Notes: generated from the sequence alone by a model not told the origin. A stretch of 64,000 bases of DNA from Oscillospiraceae bacterium (GCA_017472965.1 JAFUNR010000010.1:1-64000); one strand, 5' to 3'. Numbered from the stretch's first letter, positions 15,517 through 24,690 are shown. Made by a program: numbers and translations.

Positions 15517-17898
15517 TTACTTTAACTCCACCACGGTAACACCGCTTTCACCTTCACCGTAAGCGCCGAGACGATAGGTTTTGACACTTTTATGCGTGCG
15601 AAGATGCTGATGAAGGCCGGCGCGCAGAGCACCGGTACCCTTACCATGGATCAAATAGACCATATGCAGACCGGACATCGTGGCATTATCGATAAAACGG
15701 TCTGCCTCCATGATCGCTTCATCCACAGTCAAACCGAGCAGATTGACCTCCAGCTTACCATCGCGCTGCACCTTGTCACCGTTCTTTTTGTCATTATAAC
15801 GGCGGGGTTCCGTCTTTTTCGGAGCTTTATACTGCGCAGGAGCAAACAGACCGCTGACAGGTACACGCATCTTCATCATACCAACCATGACCTCTGCCAT
15901 GCCGTGTGTGTTGACACTGACGACGGTACCTTCCTGATTCAGATTACCTACAAGAACAGTATCACCCTTGTGGACTTCATCAAGGGGGGTTCGTGTCACG
16001 GTACTTTCATGCACCACATTACTGGAATCAAACAGTTTTTCGCTGTCACGGCGGGCAATCTCCCGTGCTCGTTGTGCGCGCTGCTGGGCGGAGATATTCT
16101 CCTCCTTCTGCAGGCGCTTCATCTCGTCCATCAACGCATAGGCATTGTTCTGAACCGTCTGTGCCATCTCACGGGCCTTCTGACGGGCCGCTTCCAGCTC
16201 GATCTCACCCTGACGAATCAGCTCATCACGTTTCTTTTTACCGCTCTCGACCTGATGCTCTGCCTCGTATTTCAGCCGTTCGATCTCATTCTGCCCCTCT
16301 TTCAGCTGCAGCTTCAGATCGTCCAGCTGGGCCAGTACATCATCCAGACGCTTGTCCTCCTGCGAAAGATGATACTGCGCCTGGTCAAGGATTTCCTCTG
16401 GAATCCCCAGCTTGCGGCTGATAAGGAAAGCGTTGGATTTACCGGGCACACCCACACTCAGTCTGTATGTGGGACGAAGGGATTCCACATCAAAATCACA
16501 GCTGGCATTCTGCACACCGGGCGTCTCCAGTGCGAAAACCTTCATTTCACCGTAGTGTGTGGTAGCCATGATGCGCGCTCCGGTACGGCGCAGCTGTTCA
16601 ATAATCGCCACGGCCAGCGCAGCACCTTCGGCAGGATCTGTGCCTGCGCCAAGTTCATCCATCAGGATCAATGATGTAAAATCAGCTTCCTCCAGAATTT
16701 CGGAAATATTCTTCATATGGCCGGAGAAAGTGGACAGACTTTGCTCAATGCTCTGTTCGTCACCGATATCCACAAGGATCTTGCCGAACACACAGACCAC
16801 ACTGCGCTCATGGGCCGGAATCAGCATGCCGCATTGCGCCATCGCATTGAGCAGACCCGCTGTTTTCAGCGTAACCGTTTTACCGCCGGTATTGGGTCCG
16901 GTGACCACAAGCGTATCGTATTCATGTCCAAGTTCTACATCGATAGGAACGACCTTATCTTTTGAAATAAGCGGATGTCGTGCCTTCATCAGCGAGAAGG
17001 TATAATCAGCACTTACTGAAGGCTTGTTGGCATTCATATCCAGAGCCAGTGCTGCCTTTGCAAGAAGCATGTCCAGCTCCAGCATAGCACTGTAACTGTG
17101 AAGATAAGGAGCTTCCAGGGCGGCAACCTGTGCAGTATACGCCTGCAGGATACGCTCGATCTCTTCCTTTTCCTGATTACGGAGCTGCAGAATCTTCGCA
17201 TTCGCCTCGACTACAGCGGTAGGTTCCACAAAAAGTGTGCCGCCCGAAGATGAAACATCATGGATCACACCGCCGATCTCACTGCGGTTTTCCACCTTGA
17301 CGGGAACAACAAAGCGGCCGCTGCGCATGGAAACTACTGCATTCTGCAGGTATTTTGCTGTGGCCGGATTACGGATCATATTGTCCAGTTTTTCACGGAT
17401 AGATGCTTCCGTCCTCGTAATGGAGGTGCGAATCTCATACAGCCGGTGACTGGCGGTATCCGCCATCTCTGTATCTGAAAGAATACTCTCGTAAATGGAT
17501 TTCTCAAGCTGCGGCTGCTGCAGCAAAGCAAAAAAAGCGTTATCCAGAACGCCGACATTCAAACTATCGTCCTGCTGGGTGTACCACTCACTCAAGTAAC
17601 GGAAATTGCGGAGAGAACGGGCGACAAGCAACAACTCCGCCATACTCAGCGTACCGCCCTTGCCCGCGCGCAGAACCGCATCCTTCGCTCCTTCACAGCC
17701 GGAATAGCGTGGCGATCCGTTTTTCAAAATTCGCACCATCATGGTATCCGTCTGTTCCAGAGCATACCGCACATCCTCAACCGTTTCAAATGGCTGCAGT
17801 TCCATTGCAGCACGGCGGTTCTCAGGGCAGACGGTTTTCTCAGAAAGCTTAAGTAAAATCTTGTCAAGCTCAATCGCTTTACATGTTTTTTGATTCAT
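15517..17898 (-). CDS. mutS2: Endonuclease MutS2
   Basis: 793 residues, the usual MutS2 length. A MutS core and clamp region leads to Walker A (TGPNTGGKTVTLKTAGL near residue 335) and LILMDELGAGTDPAEG. Then come a long coiled coil (KLQLKEGQNEIERLKYEAEH) and a C-terminal Smr nuclease domain with VNLLGLTVDEAI and YLIHGKGTGALRAGL. It acts in suppressing recombination and in rescue of collided ribosomes. ATG at 17898 follows AGAGGTGATGTA; it is 20 bases after recO. Confidence 0.95.
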   Translation of the reverse strand: MNQKTCKAIELDKILLKLSEKTVCPENRRAAMELQPFETVEDVRYALEQTDTMMVRILKNGSPRYSGCEGAKDAVLRAGKGGTLSMAELLLVARSLRNFRYLSEWYTQQDDSLNVGVLDNAFFALLQQPQLEKSIYESILSDTEMADTASHRLYEIRTSITRTEASIREKLDNMIRNPATAKYLQNAVVSMRSGRFVVPVKVENRSEIGGVIHDVSSSGGTLFVEPTAVVEANAKILQLRNQEKEEIERILQAYTAQVAALEAPYLHSYSAMLELDMLLAKAALALDMNANKPSVSADYTFSLMKARHPLISKDKVVPIDVELGHEYDTLVVTGPNTGGKTVTLKTAGLLNAMAQCGMLIPAHERSVVCVFGKILVDIGDEQSIEQSLSTFSGHMKNISEILEEADFTSLILMDELGAGTDPAEGAALAVAIIEQLRRTGARIMATTHYGEMKVFALETPGVQNASCDFDVESLRPTYRLSVGVPGKSNAFLISRKLGIPEEILDQAQYHLSQEDKRLDDVLAQLDDLKLQLKEGQNEIERLKYEAEHQVESGKKKRDELIRQGEIELEAARQKAREMAQTVQNNAYALMDEMKRLQKEENISAQQRAQRAREIARRDSEKLFDSSNVVHESTVTRTPLDEVHKGDTVLVGNLNQEGTVVSVNTHGMAEVMVGMMKMRVPVSGLFAPAQYKAPKKTEPRRYNDKKNGDKVQRDGKLEVNLLGLTVDEAIMEADRFIDNATMSGLHMVYLIHGKGTGALRAGLHQHLRTHKSVKTYRLGAYGEGESGVTVVELK

Positions 17899-17918
17899 TA
17901 CATCACCTCTGGCACGGC

Positions 17919-18668
17919 TCAATTCAGCACCGTGCGCAAAAAATCCAGTGTTTTCAGCGGCGTTTCCAGCTGATGCAGCACATAATCCTCTGTAGTACGC
18001 GTAAAAATGCGCAGTGCATCCTCTGAAAGCGTAAAGGAAAACACCTTTTTTAAATCAGCATAGATCGAATGACGCATTGCCGTTACAACAGAAAGCGGCG
18101 TATCCACATCATGACAATGGAACGCCGCGCATTTTTCGCAGAAGATCCTGCCGTTTTTATTATCGAAAAAGAAACCTTTTTTGTCCTCAAAGCGACTGCA
18201 ATCGGCGCAGGCAACAAGATCCGGGCGATAACCTGCCTCGGCTACCGCACGAAGCTCAAACACCGCTTTGACAAGCCGCGGATCTGCCTTTCCCTCGCTG
18301 AGCAGATACAGACTGTTAAGAGAAAGGCGCAGCAGTTCTTGAATCTCTTCCGGTCGGTGCGGCTCCAATACTACAACAAGCTCTGCGATATACGCAGCAA
18401 CACCCAATGCCTCCACGCTGTTGCGCAGACCGAAGAAGTTTTTCTGCAGTGCGGCTTCATCCACATAATAGTTTCCCTTTTGCGTAAAAAGAGAAAATTC
18501 AGAATAGCAGAACATTCCCGTTGAGGAGAAAAGCTTGTTTTTCAGGTTACGGGAACCCCGCGCGGAAGCGCGGATCAGCCCGAACCGATCCGTCAGCATC
18601 GTAATGATGCGGTCAGCCTCGCCGAGCTTCGTCTCTTTCAGCACCAGCCCCATCGCTGTCGTTTGCAT
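17919..18668 (-). CDS. recO: DNA repair protein RecO
   Basis: 249 residues: OB-fold N-terminus (MGLVLKETKLGEADRIITML), helical body and a zinc site (CADC...FCEKC). It works with RecR in loading RecA. The ATG at 18668 is preceded in frame by a TTG at 18671, which lies right after AAAAGG; either may be used. The start lies inside the end of the yqzL-like gene, a 56-base overlap suggesting translational coupling. Gene order era-yqzL-recO is as in Bacillus. Confidence 0.94.
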   Translation of the reverse strand: MQTTAMGLVLKETKLGEADRIITMLTDRFGLIRASARGSRNLKNKLFSSTGMFCYSEFSLFTQKGNYYVDEAALQKNFFGLRNSVEALGVAAYIAELVVVLEPHRPEEIQELLRLSLNSLYLLSEGKADPRLVKAVFELRAVAEAGYRPDLVACADCSRFEDKKGFFFDNKNGRIFCEKCAAFHCHDVDTPLSVVTAMRHSIYADLKKVFSFTLSEDALRIFTRTTEDYVLHQLETPLKTLDFLRTVLN

Positions 18669-18813
18669 CAACCTTTTCCCCCGTTATGGCGTTCTGTGCC
18701 CGCCGGTAGCGCAGATACTCCTGTACGCTGCCGGTGCTTTCAAACTGTCTCCAAAGATCCTGCTCTGATGTTCTTTCGCCATTGTCCGGTCCGGTATACA
18801 TTGCACATACCAT
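18613..18813 (-). CDS. YqzL-like small protein
   Basis: 66 residues. The core DLWRQFESTGSVQEYLRYRR fits the short YqzL family, which lies between era and recO in Bacillus, exactly as here. The C-terminal tail is rich in Asp, Glu and Ala and is encoded in the region overlapping the recO start in another frame. AAGGA precedes the ATG at 18813 closely; ATG at 18801 is an alternative. Function unknown. Confidence 0.72.
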   Translation of the reverse strand: MVCAMYTGPDNGERTSEQDLWRQFESTGSVQEYLRYRRAQNAITGEKVDANDSDGAGAERDEARRG

Positions 18814-18875
18814 CCTTTTTGATGATACTAATACTATATACGCGGACGCATCGAATATGAACGGAAAAATCTGCC

Positions 18876-19808
18876 TTACTTCTGGAAACCGAAATTATTC
18901 AACAGAAAATCATTATCGCGCCAGTCATCCTTGATCTTGACCCAGCACTGCAGGTTTACTTTTGTTCCAAGGAATTCCTCGCACTCCACACGTGCCTGAC
19001 TGGCGATCTTTTTCAGCATGGCACCACCCTTACCAATGACCATACCCTTGTGGCTTTTCTTTTCGCAATAGATATTGACATCAATATCCACCAGATCCTT
19101 GTCCTCACGCTCTTTGAAGCGCTCCACAGTCACAGCAATGCCATGAGGGATCTCATCCCGCAGATTCAGCAACATTTTTTCGCGCAGAATCTCCGCAACC
19201 AGCGCTTTTTCCGGCATATCCGTATAACTGTCGTCCGGGAAATAGTGCGGGCTGGGTACCGCATAACCTGCCAGTGCCGCCAGTAATTCCTCGGTCCCCT
19301 CACCGTCCACAGTAGAGGTCGCAAGGATCTCACGGAAAAGTCCTGTCTCCTGCAGCATCTTCATGCGGGGCAGAAGATCTTCTTTCTTTTTCAGTGTATC
19401 TGTCTTATTGATGACGGCAACAGCGGGCGTCTCCTGTCGGCGGATATCCTCCATCAACTTGAGCTCTGCCTCATTCAACTCGCCGTAAGGCTCAAACAGC
19501 ATGGCAACAACATCGCCGTCACCTACGCTTTCCGTAGCAGCTTTGACCATGCGTTCACCCAGCTTGGTACGGGCCCGGTGGATACCCGGTGTATCCAGAA
19601 AAACATACTGCAGTTCATCCACTGTCAACACACCGGTAATACGGGTACGTGTGGTCTGCGGTTTGGAAGTGACAATTGCCACCTTTTCACCCACCAGATG
19701 ATTGACTAGTGAGCTTTTTCCAACGTTGGGACGGCCGACAATTGCCACAAATACAGATTTTTCTTCAAACATCGCACCCTCGGCGAACATATCCACTTCT
19801 TTGCTCAA
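18876..19808 (-). CDS. era: GTPase Era
   Basis: 310 residues. G1 GRPNVGKSSLVNHL, G2/G3 TTRTRITGV...LDTPGIH and G4 NKTD are all clear; the C-terminal KH domain contains GMVIGKGGAMLKKIASQAR. Era binds 16S rRNA and helps 30S maturation. I accept the TTG start at 19808 because AAGGAG lies 7 bases upstream; the next ATG, seven codons later, has no site. It follows ybeY, another rRNA-processing gene. Confidence 0.95.
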   Translation of the reverse strand: MSKEVDMFAEGAMFEEKSVFVAIVGRPNVGKSSLVNHLVGEKVAIVTSKPQTTRTRITGVLTVDELQYVFLDTPGIHRARTKLGERMVKAATESVGDGDVVAMLFEPYGELNEAELKLMEDIRRQETPAVAVINKTDTLKKKEDLLPRMKMLQETGLFREILATSTVDGEGTEELLAALAGYAVPSPHYFPDDSYTDMPEKALVAEILREKMLLNLRDEIPHGIAVTVERFKEREDKDLVDIDVNIYCEKKSHKGMVIGKGGAMLKKIASQARVECEEFLGTKVNLQCWVKIKDDWRDNDFLLNNFGFQK

Positions 19809-19877
19809 GTTTTACTCCTTATTCTTTTATCTAAACCGATGCGCACCACAGCGCAGTTCTTCTGCGTCCGGCGAAAA

Positions 19878-20366
19878 TCAGGTGTAAGAAATAGTACGAG
19901 GCAATCCCAGCTTGATCAGCGTACTTTCTTCTTTCTCACGCATACGCACAGCTTCCATACCACCCTGTTCATGGTCATAACCCAGCAGATGATACATGGA
20001 GTGTACCGTCAGAAATGCAACTTCACGCTGCAGGCTGTGGCCGTACAGCTCCGCCTGTTCCATGGCGCGTTCCATCGAAATGACAACATCACCCAGCATG
20101 ACAGCTCCTGTCTCGTTGTTCAGGTCATATTCGCCGTCAACGCCCAGCGGAAAGCTGAGCACATCGGTGGGCTGCGGCTTGTTGCGGTATTGACCGTTGA
20201 GTTCGGCAATCTCCTTGTTATCCACAAAGGTCACACTGATCTCGGCTGTCTGTGGAAACTCTTCCATCTGCAGCACCGCATTGCAGGCGCGGCGGATCAA
20301 CAAACGGATACCGGAAGGGATTTTAATGGAATTCTGATGGTTGGTGATATAAACTTTATGTGCCAT
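19878..20366 (-). CDS. ybeY: Endoribonuclease YbeY
   Basis: 162 residues. The metal-binding motif LTVHSMYHLLGYDHE provides the H-x3-H-x5-H site; PTDVLSFPL is also conserved. YbeY matures 16S rRNA 3' ends and takes part in ribosome quality control. The start MAHKVYITNHQ at 20366 follows AGAAGGGG; the longer frame overlaps phoH and is not needed. The order phoH-ybeY-era is standard in Firmicutes, though dgkA and cdd are absent here. Confidence 0.94.
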   Translation of the reverse strand: MAHKVYITNHQNSIKIPSGIRLLIRRACNAVLQMEEFPQTAEISVTFVDNKEIAELNGQYRNKPQPTDVLSFPLGVDGEYDLNNETGAVMLGDVVISMERAMEQAELYGHSLQREVAFLTVHSMYHLLGYDHEQGGMEAVRMREKEESTLIKLGLPRTISYT

Positions 20367-20406
20367 GATGTTCATTCCCCTTCTTCTATGCAGTTTCTGC
20401 GGCAGA

Positions 20407-21411
20407 TCAGCGCCTGATGGAACGGTAGGTGTTGTGCCGTTCCTCTTTGCGGAGCGCCGCCTTTTCATATGCTTTTTCATATGCATGGACGATCTCCTGC
20501 ACCAGACGGTGACGGACAACGTCTTTTTCGCTGAAATACACTTGCGCAATATCTTCGATGCCTTCCAGTATCTTCAACGCATCCACCAGGCCGGAACGCT
20601 GTTTATCCGGCAAATCGATCTGCGTCACATCACCTGTGACGATCACCTTGGAGTTGACACCCATACGAGTCAGGAACATTTTCATCTGCTCTGGTGTGGT
20701 GTTCTGCGCTTCATCCAGAATGATAAAGGCATCATCCAGAGTTCTGCCGCGCATATATGCCAGCGGCGCGACCTCGATCAGGCCTTTTTCCATCAGCTTC
20801 TGGTAGGTGTCGGGGCCCAACATATCAAACAGACCGTCATACAGCGGACGCAGATAAGGATCCACCTTGTTCTGCAGATCGCCCGGCAAAAAACCCAGCT
20901 TTTCGCCTGCTTCCACAGCAGGGCGGGTCAAAATGATTTTGCTTACCTCATGTGCCTTGAATGCCTTGACCGCCATAGCAACAGCCAGATAGGTTTTGCC
21001 TGTGCCGGCAGGACCAACGCCAAAGGTAATGGAGTTTGCCCGGATGGCTTCCAGATATTTTTTCTGCCCCAGAGTCTTGGGTCGGATAGGGCGGCCTTTT
21101 GAGGTGATACAGATAAAATCACCGGTCAGCTCTCCGATTTTTTCCGCATCGCCCGAACCTGCCATCGAAATACAGTAACGAATGGACTGCTCTTCCAACG
21201 GCGTTTTATTCTGCAGTAAATGCAGCATCGCACTGATCGCGCGGGAAGCCGCCTCCACCTGTTCACTCTCTCCGGAAAGCTTTACGCCACCGTCCTTCAT
21301 AACTGCTGTAACTGTAAAAGCCTTTTCGATCATCCTGATGTTTTCATCGCAGTTGCCGAAAAGAGCCAAAAGATCATCAAAATCCGATACCGCGACCAAT
21401 TTTTCCGCCAT
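20407..21411 (-). CDS. phoH: PhoH-like ATPase
   Basis: 334 residues. An N-terminal KH-like part is followed by the PhoH ATPase: Walker A FGVGPAGTGKTYLAVAMAV near residue 131-149, TRPAVEAGEKLGFLPGDL, and FIILDEAQNTTPEQMKMFL as Walker B. It is thought to act in RNA metabolism beside YbeY. A hairpin GGGAC/GTCCC and AAGGAGG precede the ATG. Confidence 0.94.
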   Translation of the reverse strand: MAEKLVAVSDFDDLLALFGNCDENIRMIEKAFTVTAVMKDGGVKLSGESEQVEAASRAISAMLHLLQNKTPLEEQSIRYCISMAGSGDAEKIGELTGDFICITSKGRPIRPKTLGQKKYLEAIRANSITFGVGPAGTGKTYLAVAMAVKAFKAHEVSKIILTRPAVEAGEKLGFLPGDLQNKVDPYLRPLYDGLFDMLGPDTYQKLMEKGLIEVAPLAYMRGRTLDDAFIILDEAQNTTPEQMKMFLTRMGVNSKVIVTGDVTQIDLPDKQRSGLVDALKILEGIEDIAQVYFSEKDVVRHRLVQEIVHAYEKAYEKAALRKEERHNTYRSIRR

Positions 21412-21487
21412 AGGCAGAACCTCCTTCGGGACACTGTCCCGCCATGATTATACCGGTGTTGTTCCCGAAAAGAATACAACTATGATT

Positions 21488-21516
21488 ATTATATCATAAT
21501 TTCTCAAATTTGAAAG
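21488..21516 (-). promoter_or_regulatory. Promoter of the phoH-ybeY-era run
   Basis: Extended -10 element TGATATAAT (TATAAT at 21488-21493) with a weak -35 (CTTTCA) 17 bases upstream, about 75 bases before phoH. Confidence 0.6.
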
Positions 21517-21601
21517 ATTCTTTTGGTAGAATTTAACATTTTATTTCGAGCATTTTTTGGCATATTACCCATAATGCAGCCAGCCATCCGCGCACAAACA
21601 T

Positions 21602-22762
21602 TCATTTTTCGTTCATCGGGGACGCTGCAATATCCACATAAGCACGCAGCTGCAATGTACAATATACTGTATCCTCTATATTTTCAAAACTGTATTCTCT
21701 GCTCAGCACTTCCATCTCCGGATGCTCCGCATACAGCAACGCATTCAGTGTTTCAACACATTTCTGTTTCGCTTGTGTTTCCGTCAATACATATTCCTCT
21801 TGTACGGTCTGTGTCTGAATTGTTTTATATACCGTGACAGGCAATGCAAATCCCAGTACCTGTACCCCCTGACAACTTGGTACGGCATCAGGTGCTTCGC
21901 CTTTTTTTAAGTAAAACCGTTTTCCGCCAAAGCAAAGTGCCAGACTGTCGGTCTGTGTTCCGGTGATGACCGATCTGGTTTGTTTCAACCGCAAAGCAGT
22001 CGCACAGGTATTTTCGATATATGCCATGATCCGTGCTCTGCATGGCGAAGGCTGCGGACGATTTTCCTGATCCGGCCACACAGCACGAACAAGAACATCT
22101 CCTTTTTGCACAAGCTGCCCAGGACGGATATCGCTCGTTCCGGAAAACACCTCCACCTGACGGATCACCCCTGTCTCGCTGGCCGTAATATCCCAATCCT
22201 GCGGCAGCAGCATCTGGGGTTCAGATGTTGCTTTTTGTACTTCTACGATCAATTTTCCTTTGGCATAATTCAGCGAAATATCTGCATACTGCGGTGTACG
22301 GGCAAGTACGGCAGTTTCCGCTGCACGCATTTTTTCATCCGTTGCAAAACATCCCTGATACACACCGTATGTAAACAGGAGGTTTCCGAGCTCCTGCTGC
22401 GCATCGGAAGAAACGCCGTAGTACTCTACATTCCAGACAAGAGATCCTGTCAGCAGCAACAGGACAACTGATAGTATCGCTCCCATAGCAGCACCTTTAT
22501 GCCTGCGTAACTTATACAAAGAAAACCATATCCCACACTTTTTTTCAATATTCAGATGACAGCCTGCACGCCTTGCCGACCGGTGCAGACGCAGATAATC
22601 TTTCGCCTTCACCCGTGCACGCAGCCCGTATTCCGATGAACTCACATCAGATACCCGGATCCGGTGACTCAGACAATCGCTTAGAAAAAAATGCGTATTC
22701 CCACCTGTTGCCTGAAAAATTACCTGTGGAAACAAAGTACTGTTCAAAAATAACGGTTTCAT
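21602..22762 (-). CDS. yqfD: Sporulation protein YqfD
   Basis: 386 residues. The N-terminus is a cytoplasmic domain, followed by one strong membrane segment (AMGAILSVVLLLLTGSLVW, residues about 92-110) and a large extracytoplasmic domain with VEYYGV, the typical YqfD start of that part. YqfD is needed at the engulfment stage in Bacillus spores and is made in the mother cell. Its ATG overlaps the yqfC stop by four bases. Divergence from well-known YqfD proteins is considerable in the N-terminal part. Confidence 0.9.
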   Translation of the reverse strand: MKPLFLNSTLFPQVIFQATGGNTHFFLSDCLSHRIRVSDVSSSEYGLRARVKAKDYLRLHRSARRAGCHLNIEKKCGIWFSLYKLRRHKGAAMGAILSVVLLLLTGSLVWNVEYYGVSSDAQQELGNLLFTYGVYQGCFATDEKMRAAETAVLARTPQYADISLNYAKGKLIVEVQKATSEPQMLLPQDWDITASETGVIRQVEVFSGTSDIRPGQLVQKGDVLVRAVWPDQENRPQPSPCRARIMAYIENTCATALRLKQTRSVITGTQTDSLALCFGGKRFYLKKGEAPDAVPSCQGVQVLGFALPVTVYKTIQTQTVQEEYVLTETQAKQKCVETLNALLYAEHPEMEVLSREYSFENIEDTVYCTLQLRAYVDIAASPMNEK

Positions 22763-23064
22763 GGATCAGCCTCCCCAAAATCCATGCGGAAAATACGGCC
22801 TCTGATTTCAGTGATATGCGCATCCAGCGATACAATGACCATTTCCTCTCCGTACACCGTAATGCACAGCTCCAGCATATGAAAAATAATTCTTTGCGGA
22901 CCGTATTCCAGAATTTTGCTGCAGTTTTCCAGTTCGAGCCAGCCGCGGCCATTGATGTGCACCAGTGGCTGCAGCACAAAGGAATGCTGCGCCGTTGAAA
23001 ATGCTGTGCGGAACAAGTCGGTGATTTTTTCCTTTTCACCTTGTTTTTTCCTTCTCACCGCCAT
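22759..23064 (-). CDS. yqfC: Sporulation protein YqfC
   Basis: 101 residues from the ATG at 23064; a GTG two codons later (23058) is better spaced from the CAGGGGG site, so the start is uncertain. The YqfC pattern is a basic N-terminus, then VHINGRGWLELENCSKILEY and MVIVSLDAHITEIRGRIFRM at the end. It is paired with yqfD by a four-base ATGA overlap, as in other spore-formers, and is divergent from the ylbJ homologue. Confidence 0.85.
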   Translation of the reverse strand: MAVRRKKQGEKEKITDLFRTAFSTAQHSFVLQPLVHINGRGWLELENCSKILEYGPQRIIFHMLELCITVYGEEMVIVSLDAHITEIRGRIFRMDFGEADP

Positions 23065-23076
23065 TCCCCCTGTCTT

Positions 23077-23105
23077 GCATTTTTCCTCTGCAAATACCGT
23101 ACAAT
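23077..23105 (+). promoter_or_regulatory. Sigma-E-like promoter of the ylbJ homologue
   Basis: GCATTTT (23077-23083), 14-bp spacer, CGTACAAT (23098-23105). This is one mismatch in each box from the Bacillus sigma-E consensus as I know it (KMATATT, 14-15, CATACAAT). ylbJ is a sigma-E gene in Bacillus, so the match makes sense. Confidence 0.6.
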
Positions 23106-23131
23106 ATTTATAGTGAAATGAGGTGACAAAT

Positions 23132-24280
23132 ATGTTCCGAACTTTCCTTACCGTTTTTTCCAAAAACAGAACAACAAATTCTTCTGTGTTCAAAAAACAT
23201 TCCACGCAAACCATCCTGCAAAAGCACTGTCTTTCTTTTTTCTTTTTACTTATAGCATTCTGTCTTTTTCTCTATCCGCAAACCGTCTTCGATAGTCTTC
23301 TTGCCGGCTTTGAGCTGGCCTTTTGCCGCGTAATACCGGCGGTTTTTCCAATGATGGTACTTTCCGGTATGCTTGTGGAAAGCCCTCTGGCGGCATGGGC
23401 AGGAATTCTGCTTTTCCCCTGTACGCGTGCGCTTGGCATCCGGGATCGTTCCGCAGCAACTGTGTTTTTCCTTGGTCTTCTCGGCGGATTTGCTGTGCTA
23501 GCGCAAGGCATCGACCTTCTCTACAGATCCCGGCGTATTGACCGGAAACAGGCGGAGCTTCTTCTGTGCGCCGGAATAAATGCAGGGCCTTCCTTTATCC
23601 TCCTGAGTGTCGGACACCAATTGTTTGGCAGCATCCAACTTGGAGCACTGCTGCTCTTCAGTGTTCTTTTCGGTAATTACCTTTCGGCTCTTCTTCTTTC
23701 CGTCATTAACACTGGAACGCAGTCACACTTTGATGCCGCGGCTGTTCCACAAAGCTTACAGGAAGGTTTTCCGGTAAGGGGACTGTTTACCCGCGTTATG
23801 CATAAATCCGTAGATTCCTGTACGGTACTCTGTGGATATATTGCTTTTTTCTGTCTTCTGTGCGCCCTTGCTCATCGGCTGTTCCCGTTTTTTTCGGGTA
23901 TTCTCTGCATGTTTTTGGAAGTTACCAATGGCATACGCTTTGTTTCATCGCTGCACAATCCTTTGCGGCTTCTGCTGACTGTTGCCGTGCTGAGTTGGAG
24001 CGGTCTGTCCATTCATTTGCAGGCCAAGTCACTTCTCCCGCAGGAAATCTTTCTCCGCCGCTTCTATCAAAGCCGACTGATCGCCATACCGGGCAGTCTT
24101 GCTTTATATGGGATCGGGATTCGTCTTTTTCCGCAGGTTGTACCGACCATCGCAGGCACCGATATTCGCGGCAGTCGTTTTTCCTGGAGCATCGTCCTCT
24201 CTTTTTTCCTCATGGTCGCCGCATTTTTGTATGAATGTACCCCAAAAAACACTTTACGAAGCCGACAAAATACCGTATAA
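23132..24280 (+). CDS. ylbJ: YlbJ-family sporulation integral membrane protein
   Basis: 382 residues with about eight to ten membrane segments. FCRVIPAVFPMMVLSGMLVE, LLGGFAVLAQGIDLLYRSRR and INAGPSFILLSVG match the YlbJ/nucleoside-transporter-gate fold of sporulation proteins, which act in the mother cell for cortex formation. ATG at 23132 follows GAGGTG with good spacing. It is divergent from yqfC-yqfD and carries a sigma-E-like promoter. Confidence 0.85.
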   Translation: MFRTFLTVFSKNRTTNSSVFKKHSTQTILQKHCLSFFFLLIAFCLFLYPQTVFDSLLAGFELAFCRVIPAVFPMMVLSGMLVESPLAAWAGILLFPCTRALGIRDRSAATVFFLGLLGGFAVLAQGIDLLYRSRRIDRKQAELLLCAGINAGPSFILLSVGHQLFGSIQLGALLLFSVLFGNYLSALLLSVINTGTQSHFDAAAVPQSLQEGFPVRGLFTRVMHKSVDSCTVLCGYIAFFCLLCALAHRLFPFFSGILCMFLEVTNGIRFVSSLHNPLRLLLTVAVLSWSGLSIHLQAKSLLPQEIFLRRFYQSRLIAIPGSLALYGIGIRLFPQVVPTIAGTDIRGSRFSWSIVLSFFLMVAAFLYECTPKNTLRSRQNTV

Positions 24281-24320
24281 TAATCATGTTACAGAATTCA
24301 CTTTGACGACAGAGGTCTTT

Positions 24321-24539
24321 ATGTTTAAAAAAAGTCTGTTTCGCAAAGATATCACCCCCCGCTGCGCATGGTGTCAGCACGGGCAGACAAAACAGGACGG
24401 CAGCGTGGTTTTCTGCCCCCGCAAAGGCGTTGTATCACCGCTTGGAAGCTGTCGGAAATTTGTATACGCCCCCACAAAAAGAGAGCCTTTGCGCCAGCAA
24501 AAGCTCCCTGATTTTTCGAGCGAAGATTTTTCTCTGTAA
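24321..24539 (+). CDS. Small cysteine-rich protein of unknown function
   Basis: 72 residues. Four cysteines in the first 45 residues (RCAWCQHG, then VVFCPRKG and GSCRKFVY) look like a small zinc ribbon. The C-terminus is polar (DFSSEDFSL). ATG at 24321 follows GAGGTCTTT. It lies 40 bases after ylbJ and may share its transcript, but no sporulation role can be shown. I recall similar short proteins in Ruminococcaceae but cannot name a family. Confidence 0.7.
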   Translation: MFKKSLFRKDITPRCAWCQHGQTKQDGSVVFCPRKGVVSPLGSCRKFVYAPTKREPLRQQKLPDFSSEDFSL

Positions 24540-24543
24540 CCCC

Positions 24544-24572
24544 TTGTATTTTACTTTAAAATCTGCTAGAAT
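24544..24572 (+). promoter_or_regulatory. Promoter of tRNA-Thr
   Basis: TTGTAT (24544-24549), 17-bp spacer, TAGAAT (24567-24572), 40 bases before the tRNA. Confidence 0.75.
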
Positions 24573-24612
24573 ATAAAAGCTGTATTTTTCGGATGGTTTC
24601 ATCCGAAAGCAT

Positions 24613-24688
24613 GCTGGAGTGGCTCAGTCGGTAGAGCAGCTGATTCGTAATCAGCAGGTCGTCGGTTCAAGTCCGATCTCCAGCTCCA
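24613..24688 (+). tRNA. tRNA-Thr (anticodon CGU)
   Basis: Complete cloverleaf of 76 bases with encoded CCA. The acceptor stem is GCTGGAG/CTCCAGC, the D-arm GGCTCAGTCGGTAGAGC, the anticodon loop TTCGTAA between CTGAT and ATCAG, and the T-arm GTCGGTTCAAGTCCGAT. It reads ACG codons. Confidence 0.97.
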
Positions 24689-24690
24689 AA

